Source: Avoscillospira_A sp052117125
GTDB taxonomy: Bacteria > Bacillota > Clostridia > Oscillospirales > Oscillospiraceae
Reading direction: 5' to 3'
NCBI RefSeq assembly: GCF_052117125.1
Contig: NZ_JBQKJT010000010.1
Coordinates: forward strand, 91,867-155,866
DNA length: 64,000 bases
Below are positions 53,072 to 61,940 of the stretch, piece after piece. The notes beneath the pieces were generated by a model. The model made no database searches. It was not told where the DNA came from and was given only the letters and a program-made list of their open reading frames with translations. How positions within the stretch are numbered: the stretch's first letter is position 1; each line of letters starts with the position of its first letter. A program made the translations under genes and the position numbers.

Positions 53072-54001
53072 TCCCGCAGCCTGCTTGAAAACCTTATATT
53101 GCCGCAGGGCAACGCTTTCCGGGTTTTCATACTCCATTGCCCGGAACAGCAGATCCAGCGGGGAGACATACTCATCATCGTCCTCCTTCACTTCGGCATA
53201 TTCCAGCACGCGCATCACCATGGAAAAATTCTGCTCGTATTCCGGCGCTTCCTGGAACAGCATGAGGATGATGGCCTGCAGCAGTGCTGTCTCGGACTTC
53301 GACCAGAACGGATCGGACTCGTGACTGCCCTTGGGCGTCGTTGCCTGGATCAGCGTGTTGACCAGCTTTAGCGCGTCTTTTTCATCCCGCAGGTAGCGGA
53401 AGGGGTTATAGCCATCCGACTGCGACAGATCCACCAGATTCAGCACTCGGATGTCGTATCCCTGCCGTTTCAGATACCCTCCGGTGGCGGTCAGCACCTC
53501 CATCTTCGGGTCTGTGATCACATAGTTGCTGTTTGCTTCCAGAATGTTGGGCTTCACATAGCCGCGCGTCTTGGCGGCGCCGCTGCCGCCAATGACCAGC
53601 ACATTCAGTGAGCGCCGGTGCTTGTGGGTATCCAGCCCCAGCCGCACATGGCGGGTGAGGATCTTGTTCTGCTTCTGCCGGAACTGCGCGTTGAGCTGCC
53701 GGGGCGAGCCCCATGCGGCGGAGCCGTGTTCCTCGCCGTCCCGTGTCCTGCCCTGTCCGGAAGCATAAAGACACAGCCCCATGAGATACGCGCCGGTGCA
53801 GACAAGAATGGACAACAGGCTCTTGTCTGTCCATTGGATCTGGAAGGGCTGTTCCAGCGCGGCAGTTAAGTTTGATAGCAGCTCCGGCAGACCGCCGCCA
53901 AGGGACTGGGCGATCAGCAGCGCCGCCCATACCACAGGGATATAGAGGAACAGGGCAAGTACCAGATCCGTTGTTTGGGATGTCTTTTTCAGCCGCATCA
54001 C
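53072..54001 (-). pseudogene. VirD4-type coupling protein, N-terminal half
   Basis: The first 310 residues of a TraG/VirD4 coupling protein: two membrane helices (about 11-33 and 62-82), Walker A VIGGSGAAKTRG (136-147), YVITDPKMEVL, NPFRYLRDE and ALRQYKVFKQAAG. After Gly310 the sequence changes to transposon-type sequence, and the second half (with Walker B and the C-terminal lobe) is not in the window. It can no longer power DNA transfer. The gene follows PcfB at 54071-54805, the normal order. Confidence 0.82.
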
Positions 54002-54070
54002 CTCCTGCGTAAAAAATACGAGGCCGGCAGAGCGGAATGCTCTGCCAGCCTCGCTGACGAAACGGCTTTC

Positions 54071-54805
54071 TTACTTTGTTCTGTCCGGTCGTACTTTTTG
54101 ATGGACCTTTTCCTTGGCCGGGGCAGACTTCTGCTGCTGGTCCAGTTGCGCCTGATAGCCTTTCAGCCGTTCCAGAACCGAAGGCCGCTCATTCGTCATC
54201 GTCCCGGCAGCCGTTTCCCTGCCGCTGGATGAGGTCGATCTGCCTTTGGTATCTGGCAAGTCTGTTCCCGACCGAGATCCTTTTTTTGGCGTCACCCCCT
54301 GCCGCTCGCCCACAGGCGGCGTTACAGGCGTTTCTTCCTGCCGTGGGCGTTCCTGTTCGTGCTGTGGCGCCTCCTGTCCCACACGGGCTTCCTGCTCCTT
54401 AGAGGGGGCATCCTGCCGCGCCTGCTCCGGCTGTCCGGTATAGCGGATGCGCTCAAAGATCATATTGGCGCGGTCGATCTCCGTTACCGGCATGATCACA
54501 TCCACGACTTTTCCCTTGTTATCCGAATCGCGGATGGCAGAGAACAGGATCTTCTGCTTTCCTGCCCGCTGCCTGAATTGCTGATACTGTTCCGGTGACA
54601 TGGAAAATCGCCGCACATCGCGGGTCTCCTTCAGCATCTTGACCAGATTGACTTTACCGGAAATGGTCTTGTGGTTTTTCGCCAGCGCCATGGTGAGCGC
54701 CAGCATATTTTTGATGGCGGAGCCGCTCAGCCGGACAGCGACCTCGCTGCCGGAGAGCATCATGCGTACCAGCTGGTCCGCCGCTTCACCGCCTCCGATG
54801 TTCAT
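54071..54805 (-). CDS. PcfB-family (DUF3801) accessory transfer protein
   Basis: 244 residues. The N-terminal domain (about 1-125) matches PcfB/DUF3801: MNIGGGEAADQLVRMMLSGSE, KTISGKVNLVKMLKE and FSMSPEQYQQFRQRAGKQKILFSAI. A Pro/Gln/Glu-rich disordered tail with basic end follows. PcfB of pCF10 binds the coupling protein and relaxase and delivers substrate. The start overlaps the relaxase end by 20 bases. Confidence 0.82.
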   Translation of the reverse strand: MNIGGGEAADQLVRMMLSGSEVAVRLSGSAIKNMLALTMALAKNHKTISGKVNLVKMLKETRDVRRFSMSPEQYQQFRQRAGKQKILFSAIRDSDNKGKVVDVIMPVTEIDRANMIFERIRYTGQPEQARQDAPSKEQEARVGQEAPQHEQERPRQEETPVTPPVGERQGVTPKKGSRSGTDLPDTKGRSTSSSGRETAAGTMTNERPSVLERLKGYQAQLDQQQKSAPAKEKVHQKVRPDRTK

Positions 54806-56192
54806 GTTCCTGCACCTCCTTCTGATGTTCTTCTGTTTTCTGGATGTCCTGCTCCATTGCAGGCGTCTGCTGGCAGATTTCCCGACAGAGCTTCCATTTT
54901 TCCCGCTCCGCCCGGATCTTCCGATTCACCTCTGAGAGCTGCTCATACACTTCTGCCTTTTCTTTCTTCAGCACCTCCCGCGGAATGCCGCTATCCTCCA
55001 GCAGCTTCACGGCTTTCATATACTGCTCGAATTCCTGCTCCATGCCGGTGAGCCCTTCCTCGTATAACGCCCTGCTGGGTTCCAGCGCCTCCGCGTTTGC
55101 CAGCGCCGCATAGAGCGGCTGGCGTTTCTTCTTCCGCACATTGAGGAGGGTCCGCTGCTTTGTCAATCTGCCCAGCGTTTCCTCTGTGCGTTGTTCGAAT
55201 GCCGCCATGTCAGCAGGCGTTGTGATGTCATTTTCCCGTAGGAACGCGAACTGTGCCTGATACCGCTCAAAGTGCATGACCGCCCGCCGCAGATGCGGCG
55301 TCATGCGGGGCGGGTACTGCCGCTTTTCGATCTTGCCCAGCAGGTAGAGATAATGGACATAGAGGGCGAGGAAACCGCTGTATCTGGGATGCTTCCGATA
55401 CGGCTGATATGCCGGACGCACAGGCAAGACAGGCCGCAGCCCCGCTTCGATCTGTTCCAGGTTGCCCTGGATGGCAGTGCGGATACCGTCCTCTGTGAAC
55501 AGCGGATCTTGCCTGCCGGGGTACTGGTATCGATCCTGCCCCCGCAGGCGGAAGCCGATCCTGCCTCCATGATGGATCTCATACCCCTTATGCTCCATGA
55601 GCAGGAAGAAGTGACCGAGGTCGTTGGCATCCCGGATGGCATCCCGCAGATCTGCCTCCAGCATGGAGCGGAAGGTGGGCTGCCCCCTGGACTGGCGCAG
55701 CCACTCGATGTAGCTGACCGACCTGGCAGGCTCGCCCTGCACGATGACAGATAATCCATGCTCCCGGCAGAGCCGGTCTGAAATGGCACGGATCTGCTGG
55801 TAGTAGCTTCGGGCATTGCTGTGGTATTTTCCTCCGGTAAGCTGGTTGACGGAATTGAATACGATATGGGCGTGGATGTGTTCCCGGTCTGTATGGATGC
55901 CGATGACCGCCTGGTATCCGGGCAGATGCTCCCGCACGAATTCCTGCGCGATCTCCAGCGCCAATCCCGGCGTGATCTCGCCCGGACGGAAGGACTGGAT
56001 GATATGATAGAGCTGTACTCCGTCTGTTTTATTCCAGCGGATCTTGGCATCCTGCATCTCGGCACAGGCACTTCCGATTGAGCACCCCTGCGCGGCAGTC
56101 AGCACCTGTTCCTCCGTCTTGTCACCGTTGACCACATAGGCAATGGCCTGCGCCAAACCGGCTCTGCGGGCAAGGATCTTTGTGACTGCCAT
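54786..56192 (-). CDS. relaxase/mobilisation nuclease (MobP-type)
   Basis: 468 residues with the PF03432 fold. Tyr19 in AIAYVVNGDKTEE is the likely nucleophile, with LYHIIQSFRPGEIT and the histidine triad H99 and IHAHIVFNSVN. Further motifs SNARSYYQQIRAISDRLCREHGLSVI follow, then a helical C-terminal half. It nicks oriT and leads the strand into the recipient. It appears complete. The ATG shares a base with the mobC stop (TAATG). It probably acts on the oriT-like region at 56504-56850 and could be mobilised by a helper. Confidence 0.9.
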   Translation of the reverse strand: MAVTKILARRAGLAQAIAYVVNGDKTEEQVLTAAQGCSIGSACAEMQDAKIRWNKTDGVQLYHIIQSFRPGEITPGLALEIAQEFVREHLPGYQAVIGIHTDREHIHAHIVFNSVNQLTGGKYHSNARSYYQQIRAISDRLCREHGLSVIVQGEPARSVSYIEWLRQSRGQPTFRSMLEADLRDAIRDANDLGHFFLLMEHKGYEIHHGGRIGFRLRGQDRYQYPGRQDPLFTEDGIRTAIQGNLEQIEAGLRPVLPVRPAYQPYRKHPRYSGFLALYVHYLYLLGKIEKRQYPPRMTPHLRRAVMHFERYQAQFAFLRENDITTPADMAAFEQRTEETLGRLTKQRTLLNVRKKKRQPLYAALANAEALEPSRALYEEGLTGMEQEFEQYMKAVKLLEDSGIPREVLKKEKAEVYEQLSEVNRKIRAEREKWKLCREICQQTPAMEQDIQKTEEHQKEVQEHEHRRR

Positions 56193-56503
56193 TACTGTTT
56201 CACCAATTCTGTCATTTTTGTCTCTATCGTCCGCATCAGGAATTTCAGTTCCCTGACATCCTCTTTCGTCGCAAAGCCGGCGTTGGCTTTGCGGGCGATC
56301 TGATTGATGTTATTGCCGATGTGGTTGATCTCCACATACAGGTCGTGGAGCTCCTGCGGTGGCCGCTGGCGGATGGCAACGCCGCCGATCATCTCCCGGA
56401 TCGCCGCGCTGACCGGCAGGCCGGAGACGGCGCAGATCTGCGACAGCTTCCTGCGCTCCGCGTCTGTCAGCCGGACGGAGATCATGTGTGTTTTTCCGGG
56501 CAT
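56192..56503 (-). CDS. mobC: MobC-type relaxosome protein
   Basis: 103 residues. A ribbon-helix-helix start (THMISVRLTDAERRKLSQICAVSGLPVSAAIREMI) is followed by the MobC motif (LYVEINHIGNNINQIARKANAG). It helps the relaxase melt and find oriT. The ATG at 56503 has AAGGAGG six bases upstream; the longer frame extends into the oriT-like region. Confidence 0.85.
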   Translation of the reverse strand: MPGKTHMISVRLTDAERRKLSQICAVSGLPVSAAIREMIGGVAIRQRPPQELHDLYVEINHIGNNINQIARKANAGFATKEDVRELKFLMRTIETKMTELVKQ

Positions 56504-56850
56504 ATCGCCCTCCTTTCCTGCGGCACTGCCGCAAAATCTTCCGCCCGCAGGCGGCATTGGGGACTGGGGATGCCCCAGCAAGCGCGTTTGTCATACAAAC
56601 GCTATGCTTGCGCCAGCGCCGCCATCGGCGGCGTTGGCTGTTCCCCGCCGACGGCGGGGCGCTCTTTGAGAGGTAGGTTGATTCCAATACAGGCGGACAC
56701 GGTCCGCACCTTTTCCAGAAAAAAAGAAATGCCTGGCGGCAGCGCCAGACATCCGGTTTCGCAGGGTCCTTCCGCACAGGGTGTCAATGTAACACCCAAA
56801 ATAGAAACGGCAGGGTGTCATCAAGACACCCTGCCCGTTCAAATATTGAA
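56504..56850. other. oriT-like region with multiple inverted repeats
   Basis: No gene. Inverted repeats: GCGTTTG/CAAACGC (56584-56602), CGCCGCC/GGCGGCG (56617-56633), CCCCGCC/GGCGGGG (56643-56659), GGGTGT/ACACCC (56779-56797) and GGCAGGGTGTC/GACACCCTGCC (56809-56835). The motif CAGGGTGTCA occurs twice (56777-56786 and 56811-56820). Position directly upstream of mobC-relaxase fits oriT; the last stem can also act as a terminator of fic. Confidence 0.6.
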
Positions 56851-57648
56851 TCAACGCTCGATCTCTTCCGTTTTCTGCCTGCTGTTTCGTGCAGTAGTTC
56901 GAGCTGCGTCGAAGGGAAGGACGAATCCTTCTACCTGTTGATAATAGCTCGTCTGTTCCTCTACAAAGAATGCCTCAAGAGGCGCATAGTCTCCTTTGGA
57001 CTGTGCGGTGTTCAGCGCATGGTAATACTCGATTTTCTTATCATCACTTATCACGAAGGGTACCAATCCGTTTTTCAGACATTCTTTGAACAGAATCACG
57101 CGGCCGGTTCTCCCGTTTCCATCTTGAAAAGGATGGATCATCTCATATTCAGCGTGGAACTTAGCCAGATCCGTCAGAGTATGCTGTGGGAGAGCATTGT
57201 ATCCCGCAAGCAATTCTGTCATGCGCGCTTCCACTTCTTCCGGCAGGGCCGTGACAATATCCGAGACGCGGTTTCTTCTGTTCTTATATTCCCCGATGGG
57301 ATAGCCGTTGGCAATATCTTCAAAGACACCGCTTTTCAGCTTGTAGTGATATCGTTTAATGAGTTCGTGTGAGAGCGGTTGATCGTAGGTCTTGAGCATT
57401 TCATTGAACATCAGAAAATGCCCCGTCATTTCCTCTACGTCCTTTGCTCGGATCAGCGCATCTTCAGCAGATAAGGTGCCGGTATCAAACAGGGAGGCCG
57501 TTTGCTTTTCTGTTAAGGTGCTTCCTTCAATTTTGTTGGAATTGTAGGCCAGCATTCTCTGCGTAATAGCGTAAACACCGCTGCGGTCGTTTTTCTTCTG
57601 CTCAATTTGGAATCTATCGATCAGTTCTTGTACAAAATGATTACTCAC
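56851..57648 (-). CDS. Fic/DOC-family AMP transferase
   Basis: 265 residues with the full Fic signature HPFQDGNGRTGR (172-183), giving the catalytic His and ATP-binding residues, and an N-terminal inhibitory helix motif SNKIEG (37-42) of the class II kind, in the same chain. Fic enzymes mostly attach AMP to target proteins. The own inhibitory helix suggests self-control, while a small gene just upstream overlapping by eight bases could be a partner. It ends the rightmost block before the oriT-like region. Confidence 0.9.
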   Translation of the reverse strand: MSNHFVQELIDRFQIEQKKNDRSGVYAITQRMLAYNSNKIEGSTLTEKQTASLFDTGTLSAEDALIRAKDVEEMTGHFLMFNEMLKTYDQPLSHELIKRYHYKLKSGVFEDIANGYPIGEYKNRRNRVSDIVTALPEEVEARMTELLAGYNALPQHTLTDLAKFHAEYEMIHPFQDGNGRTGRVILFKECLKNGLVPFVISDDKKIEYYHALNTAQSKGDYAPLEAFFVEEQTSYYQQVEGFVLPFDAARTTARNSRQKTEEIER

Positions 57649-57928
57649 AGGAGATGCCCTCTCTTTCCATACGGAGATATTTTTCTCTCAGATACCATGC
57701 CTGTTCTGATGAGATGACCTGCTCTACTTCATAGGAATTGATCAGCGCATTCAGGTCGCACCACCAGAGATCCCAATGGTTATCCTGCCTGCCGCTGTCA
57801 ATGATGTTCCATGATTCCTCCATTCTCAGGATGGATTCGTGGAGGTCTTCCGGCAGTCCGCATTCCAAATAGGACTGGTCCAGCGGCTTTCCCGTTTCCG
57901 GATCATATTGTGCGTTTCGATCATTCAT
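57641..57928 (-). CDS. small partner protein upstream of Fic
   Basis: 95 acidic residues (NDRNAQYDPETGKPLDQSYLE start; WNIIDSGRQDNHWDLWWCDL middle). It overlaps fic by eight bases, so they are translated together. I do not recognise the family. By position it might be an antitoxin or adaptor, though the Fic protein already carries an inhibitory helix. Confidence 0.6.
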   Translation of the reverse strand: MNDRNAQYDPETGKPLDQSYLECGLPEDLHESILRMEESWNIIDSGRQDNHWDLWWCDLNALINSYEVEQVISSEQAWYLREKYLRMEREGISCE

Positions 57929-58021
57929 ACCTGCGTCCTCACTTGTAACACCATTCTATTGTTTTTATTATACCGACTTATCCCTGTTTTAGCAAGTAGT
58001 GTTGCCAGACAGCCCAGTAGC

Positions 58022-58756
58022 TCATGCCGCCTTTTCCAGCTCGGCTCGGATGCGTTCCCGTGCCAGCTCCGCGTAGGTGTCTGTGACTTCGATGCCGGTT
58101 GCGGTATAGCCCTCCTGCACAGCCGCCAGCACCGTGGTACCGCTGCCAGCAAAGGGGTCCAGAATATGCCCGCCCGGTTCCGTGATCTTCACAATGTCCC
58201 GCATCAGCTGCAGCGGCTTCTCCGTCAGATGGATGCGGCTCTGGGGATTGCCGTATTTGAACACGCCCGGCAGACACGGGACCGGGCGGCTGATAGGCAT
58301 ATCGCCGTTGGAGCCCCAGACGATATATTCCGCCTGCTGGCGGAAGCGCCCCTTCTGCGGGCGGCTGTTGCCCTTATCCCAGACAGCGGTGCCCCGCCAG
58401 ATCCAGCCAGCCCACTGCAGGGCGTCGGTGGCTGCCGGGAGCTGCCGCCAGTCAATGAACATACAAACCGGCGCGCCGCTCTTGCATACCTTTCTTGCCT
58501 CATACAGCCACTCTGCCGCCCAGCGGGTCCAGGAGCGCTGGTCCTTGGCGTCCCCATCGAAAGGGGGCGGCGCGTTCTCACCCATACTGGAATACTTCCG
58601 GGCGGTGGATTTGTTTTTCTCCGCCTGGGTGCGTCCACCGGACGCATAGGGCGGATCGGTGATCACAGCGTCAAAGGTGTTGGGGGCAAAGGTCCCCAGC
58701 ACCTTCAGAGCATCCCCCTGGAGGATGCTCCATTTCTGATTATCGCTCATACTCAT
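58022..58756 (-). CDS. site-specific DNA adenine methyltransferase
   Basis: About 244 residues with catalytic motif IV DPPY (in AVITDPPYASGG) near the N-terminus and the SAM-binding motif DPFAGSGTT near the C-terminus, preceded by TEKPLQLMRDIV. This order and the WxxP-like region fit beta-class N6-adenine or N4-cytosine enzymes. There is no restriction gene nearby, so it is an orphan. The start is ATG 58756 or 58750 (MSMSDNQ), inside the upstream gene's last codons and next to its embedded AAGGAG. A metK gene in the same operon can supply SAM. Confidence 0.88.
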   Translation of the reverse strand: MSMSDNQKWSILQGDALKVLGTFAPNTFDAVITDPPYASGGRTQAEKNKSTARKYSSMGENAPPPFDGDAKDQRSWTRWAAEWLYEARKVCKSGAPVCMFIDWRQLPAATDALQWAGWIWRGTAVWDKGNSRPQKGRFRQQAEYIVWGSNGDMPISRPVPCLPGVFKYGNPQSRIHLTEKPLQLMRDIVKITEPGGHILDPFAGSGTTVLAAVQEGYTATGIEVTDTYAELARERIRAELEKAA

Positions 58757-59330
58757 GCTTCTCCTTCTTTTTCGTTCGATTTTCGCGGGGCGGAGACAGC
58801 TCCGTCTCCACATATTCGCTGATGATTCCCAGTGCTTCCTCGTAGCTGCGGCACGCTCCACCCATGATGCGGGCCTGCATTTCCTTTGCTTCTGCCGCCA
58901 TGCCATTCTGCCGGAGAACTCTGGCGGCAATACCCATCAGATGGAAGATGTTGCCGTCCTGCCCCAGCAGAGGGCAGAGAGGGCGGGGTTTCTCCTGCCG
59001 GGCAGAGTGGAATCCACCCAGTCTGTTGGGAACATAGTCAGAAAGCCATGTGCCTCCGAATGCGCCGTGGGTCTGCAAGCGCCACATTGCCAGTTTCCCC
59101 ATGTCCACCTGAATGTCCTCGAAGGGGAACAGCAGATTGGTGAGTCCATCGTGCTGAAAAACCTTGACCGTCTCAAAGCGGCTGCCATTCTGCAGGATGC
59201 CGTCCTGCGTCAGCAGGTCGTTGATGCCATCCAGCCACTCCCGCGCCTCACCGCCGCAGCCCTGGAGCACCAGTCCCTCCTGATGCTCCATATCCCGCAG
59301 ATCGTCCGCGCTGATCTTTTCAATTGGCAT
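58740..59330 (-). CDS. uncharacterised element protein, operon member
   Basis: 196 residues. A mixed N-terminal part (EGLVLQGCGGEAREWLDGIN) precedes a helical C-terminal domain (GQDGNIFHLMGIAARVLRQN and EALGIISEYVE) that resembles a module recurring on clostridial elements. The last codons KKEKHEYER contain the ribosome binding site of the methyltransferase and overlap its start by 17 bases. Function unknown. Confidence 0.6.
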   Translation of the reverse strand: MPIEKISADDLRDMEHQEGLVLQGCGGEAREWLDGINDLLTQDGILQNGSRFETVKVFQHDGLTNLLFPFEDIQVDMGKLAMWRLQTHGAFGGTWLSDYVPNRLGGFHSARQEKPRPLCPLLGQDGNIFHLMGIAARVLRQNGMAAEAKEMQARIMGGACRSYEEALGIISEYVETELSPPRENRTKKKEKHEYER

Positions 59331-60104
59331 TTATCTCTCCTTTCTTTTGGGATGCCGTGCAGGTGGCGTCCGTCCAATGGTTGTCTGATCCGTCATCACG
59401 GGGATGCCCAGCTCGCCGGCTTTGTAGATCTCCTGCCACATCCCATCCGTCCAGACCGGACCGTACACATTCATCTGCTGGCAGGATTCCAGCAGGCGCA
59501 GTCCCATCGCCCTGGCTTTCTCGTCCTGGGCGGGATCGGCGGGATCTGCGACAGGCGGGAACAGCAGATGCGGACAGATGGGGATATTCCCCTCCGCAAA
59601 CACCTCCTGCGCTTTCTGCCGCGCAAACTCTACATTGTTTGTCACATCGCCCCGCAGCGGAGCACAGATATAGACCAGCTTGGGGCCGCTCCGTTCCAGC
59701 TCCGGCGTGCGCTCCCGGAATGCGGACAGATACTGACCGACGGCATCCCGCAGAGCGGCATAGTCCGCGGCAGTGGGGTGATAGGCGTACCACTCCACTT
59801 TTCCGTAGTCATCCCACAGGTGGGGAATGACGCCGCTGCGGAAGTTCGGGTTGTTCGGCACCTGCTTTTTGCCCCAGACATCCTGAAAGCGCAGCAGCGT
59901 CCGGTCCACCACACCCTCCGTGCGGTTGAGCACCGTGAGGCGGATGGCGTCATATTGGCTGGAGATGTGGGTAGAGAGAAACTCTGCCCGTACACGCAGG
60001 TCATTTCCGAGATCTCCCACGCACACACGCCCGGAAAATTGAGGCCGATCCACGAGATTGCTATGTTCAAACAGCTTTCGCAGTTCCTGCTCATACACGG
60101 TCAT
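59331..60104 (-). CDS. DUF4406-like (nucleoside deoxyribosyltransferase-fold) protein
   Basis: 257 residues. The N-terminal 135 residues are unrecognised. The C-terminal domain starts LVYICAPLRGDVTNNVEFARQ and continues ICPHLLFPP, then ends with WTDGMWQEIYKAGELGIPV. That is the DUF4406/nucleoside 2-deoxyribosyltransferase-like fold. Members may act on nucleosides or nucleotides or bind them. It abuts the next gene with no gap. Confidence 0.7.
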   Translation of the reverse strand: MTVYEQELRKLFEHSNLVDRPQFSGRVCVGDLGNDLRVRAEFLSTHISSQYDAIRLTVLNRTEGVVDRTLLRFQDVWGKKQVPNNPNFRSGVIPHLWDDYGKVEWYAYHPTAADYAALRDAVGQYLSAFRERTPELERSGPKLVYICAPLRGDVTNNVEFARQKAQEVFAEGNIPICPHLLFPPVADPADPAQDEKARAMGLRLLESCQQMNVYGPVWTDGMWQEIYKAGELGIPVMTDQTTIGRTPPARHPKRKER

Positions 60105-60742
60105 CGCTCTACACCTCGTTTCTTTGGCGTTTTTGTTTTCATAGGGCTTGTTTCTTTTTGCAGGGGTTGCACTGTCTCACGCCCGATGCCGCGGATCACG
60201 CTGCGGCTCTTGCCGCTCAGGACAAAGGTATCCCGTGTATCGTTGCGGACTTCCTCGCAGGGCAGGATCACGGCAGAACCGGTGATGCGGATATCCCCCT
60301 GCACCGTGCCATACACCTTGCAGTTGCCGGACAGGATGGGAGTCCCCATCGTATGGGGATCGTGAATGATCTGCGCGTTTCCGGAAGCCAGCGCTTTTCC
60401 GGTCATGGAGGCTCCGCGGAGATAGGCGTTGTCCTCGGCGCGGCTGTGGCCGCTCATCACGCTGCCTTTGGAAACATAGGCGCTGCCACAGGCAATGGCG
60501 TCGCCCCGCAGACAGGCGTCCCGATCCACATAGGCGTCACCCGCTGCAATGGCGTCATCGAAGATCCACGCGCAGTCTCCCGGCTCCGCGGACAGGTTGC
60601 TTTCGCTTTCCACGAAGCCACCTATGTCGCCTGCGCGGATCTCGCCGCAGATATCCCGCAGCGCACGGATGCGGTGCAGGAACGGATATTCCTCATGGGC
60701 CATGTCTGTGATCTCATATTTCTGATTGCTGATGGTTCTCAT
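60101..60742 (-). CDS. beta-helix (hexapeptide-like) repeat protein
   Basis: 213 residues. A start MRTISNQKYEITDMAHE leads into short repeats (GDIGGFVESESNLS, WIFDDAIAAGDAYVD, CLRGDAIACGSAYVS, SVMSGHSRAEDNAYLRG) that make a left-handed or polymer-forming beta-helix. These are common phage/element proteins of unknown role. The AAGGAG abuts the ATG at 60742, an unusually short spacing. It overlaps the next gene by four bases. Confidence 0.7.
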   Translation of the reverse strand: MRTISNQKYEITDMAHEEYPFLHRIRALRDICGEIRAGDIGGFVESESNLSAEPGDCAWIFDDAIAAGDAYVDRDACLRGDAIACGSAYVSKGSVMSGHSRAEDNAYLRGASMTGKALASGNAQIIHDPHTMGTPILSGNCKVYGTVQGDIRITGSAVILPCEEVRNDTRDTFVLSGKSRSVIRGIGRETVQPLQKETSPMKTKTPKKRGVER

Positions 60743-60756
60743 CTCCTTTTTCTTTT

Positions 60757-61521
60757 TTATGCCGCTTTTGGGTACAGGGCATCTTCTTTTCGGAATGCCG
60801 CATCGATGTCGGAAAAGCGCTCCGTGCGGTTGAATTTCTCGGACACCTTTCCCGGCATTGCCTGCAGTTCCAGCATTTTCGCCCACAGCTTCGGATGGTT
60901 GTCATAGAGGTGCCGCAGTTCCTTCCGCTTGGCATTCGGGCAGAACCAGCAGCCGCCACGGTCTGTAAACGCATAGACAGGTGAAAGCAGCCCTGCCGTT
61001 TGGCAGAGCTGCTTTGCATCCTCTTCGGTGTAGTGATATTTTTCCAGCAGGGACACCTGATTTCCCTGCAAGCGGCGCAAGCGCACCGGCTCATCGCTGG
61101 CGATGCCCACATACTGCACAGCATCCGGCGTCAGAGTCTTGTTATACCGGCGGATGGGACGGAGCTTGCAGTCCCGCTGAACGTAGCAATGCCCGCACAG
61201 AGGGAATCCGCGTCGAAGTCCTTTTTTCGGACCGCGGGTAATGGCTCCGGCAAACAGGTCCAGATAGGTCTTATCCGAACGCAGCACACGGACAGGGACC
61301 CCCAACTGTTCCAGCCTGGGGATCGCAGTCTCGTAGATGAATGCCCGATGCTCCGGCACCTCGCCGGAGGTCCTTTTATCGAACATCACCTCACAGTAGA
61401 CCACTTCATCCAGCGGTTCCCCGTGCTCCAGCGCCAGCAGGATCGTAGCAAGGCTATCTTTGCCGAAGGAGCAGGCTGCAATATGTGGTGTTTTCTTCTT
61501 TTCTTTTGAAATCGTGATCAT
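60757..61521 (-). CDS. PAPS reductase-like PP-loop protein
   Basis: 254 residues of the PAPS-reductase/adenine-nucleotide alpha-hydrolase family. The PP-loop is SFGKDSLATILL; a second cysteine-rich region (PLCGHCYVQRDCK and GGCWFCPNAKRKELRHLY) could hold metal or a cluster, as in DndC/ThiI-related enzymes. True PAPS reductases reduce sulfate; phage and element versions are thought to modify nucleotides or act in sulfur transfer. The start at 61521 has AGAGAGG adjacent. It is in the same operon as the methyltransferase. Confidence 0.8.
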   Translation of the reverse strand: MITISKEKKKTPHIAACSFGKDSLATILLALEHGEPLDEVVYCEVMFDKRTSGEVPEHRAFIYETAIPRLEQLGVPVRVLRSDKTYLDLFAGAITRGPKKGLRRGFPLCGHCYVQRDCKLRPIRRYNKTLTPDAVQYVGIASDEPVRLRRLQGNQVSLLEKYHYTEEDAKQLCQTAGLLSPVYAFTDRGGCWFCPNAKRKELRHLYDNHPKLWAKMLELQAMPGKVSEKFNRTERFSDIDAAFRKEDALYPKAA

Positions 61522-61549
61522 CCTCTCTGATTCTGTTTTTGCTGCAGTA

Positions 61550-61578
61550 TTGTCAGCAGGTGGGGAGTCTGCTATAAT
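61550..61578 (+). promoter_or_regulatory. promoter of the HU gene
   Basis: TTGTCA (61550-61555), a 17-base spacer, TATAAT (61573-61578), 49 bases before the ATG. Confidence 0.8.
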
Positions 61579-61626
61579 AGCGCATATCATTTCCGGTCAT
61601 TTTAGATATAAAGGAGACGAAATACG

Positions 61627-61899
61627 ATGAATAAGACAGAACTGATCACCGCCATGGCGGAAGCCAGCGGCCTTACCAAGAAGGACTGTGACACCGCTCT
61701 GAATGCGTTTGTCGACACGCTGCAGGCTGCGTTGAAGTCCGGTGACAAGGTACAGCTGGTGGGCTTCGGCACTTTCGAGGTGAAGGAGCGCGCCGCCCGC
61801 ACCGGCAAAAATCCCGCCACCGGAGCCACCATTGAAATCCCCGCTTCCAAGGCGCCGGCTTTCAAGCCCGGCAAGGCATTCAAGGATTCCGTACAGTGA
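61627..61899 (+). CDS. HU-family DNA-binding protein
   Basis: 90 residues. It starts MNKTELITAMAEASGLTKKD, has the beta-arm GFGTFEVKERAARTGKNPATG and ends ASKAPAFKPGKAFKDSV, the standard HU pattern. It bends DNA and may help element recombination or relaxosome assembly. It is the only rightward intact gene in this part, with its own promoter and terminator. AAAGGAGACG precedes the ATG. Confidence 0.92.
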   Translation: MNKTELITAMAEASGLTKKDCDTALNAFVDTLQAALKSGDKVQLVGFGTFEVKERAARTGKNPATGATIEIPASKAPAFKPGKAFKDSVQ

Positions 61900-61905
61900 T
61901 AACAC

Positions 61906-61938
61906 GCCCGCGAGAGACGATCTCTCGCGGGCCTTTTC
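61906..61938 (+). terminator. terminator of the HU gene
   Basis: GCCCGCGAGAGA (61906-61917) and TCTCTCGCGGGC (61921-61932) form a 12-bp perfect stem followed by CTTTTC. Confidence 0.85.
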
Positions 61939-61940
61939 TG

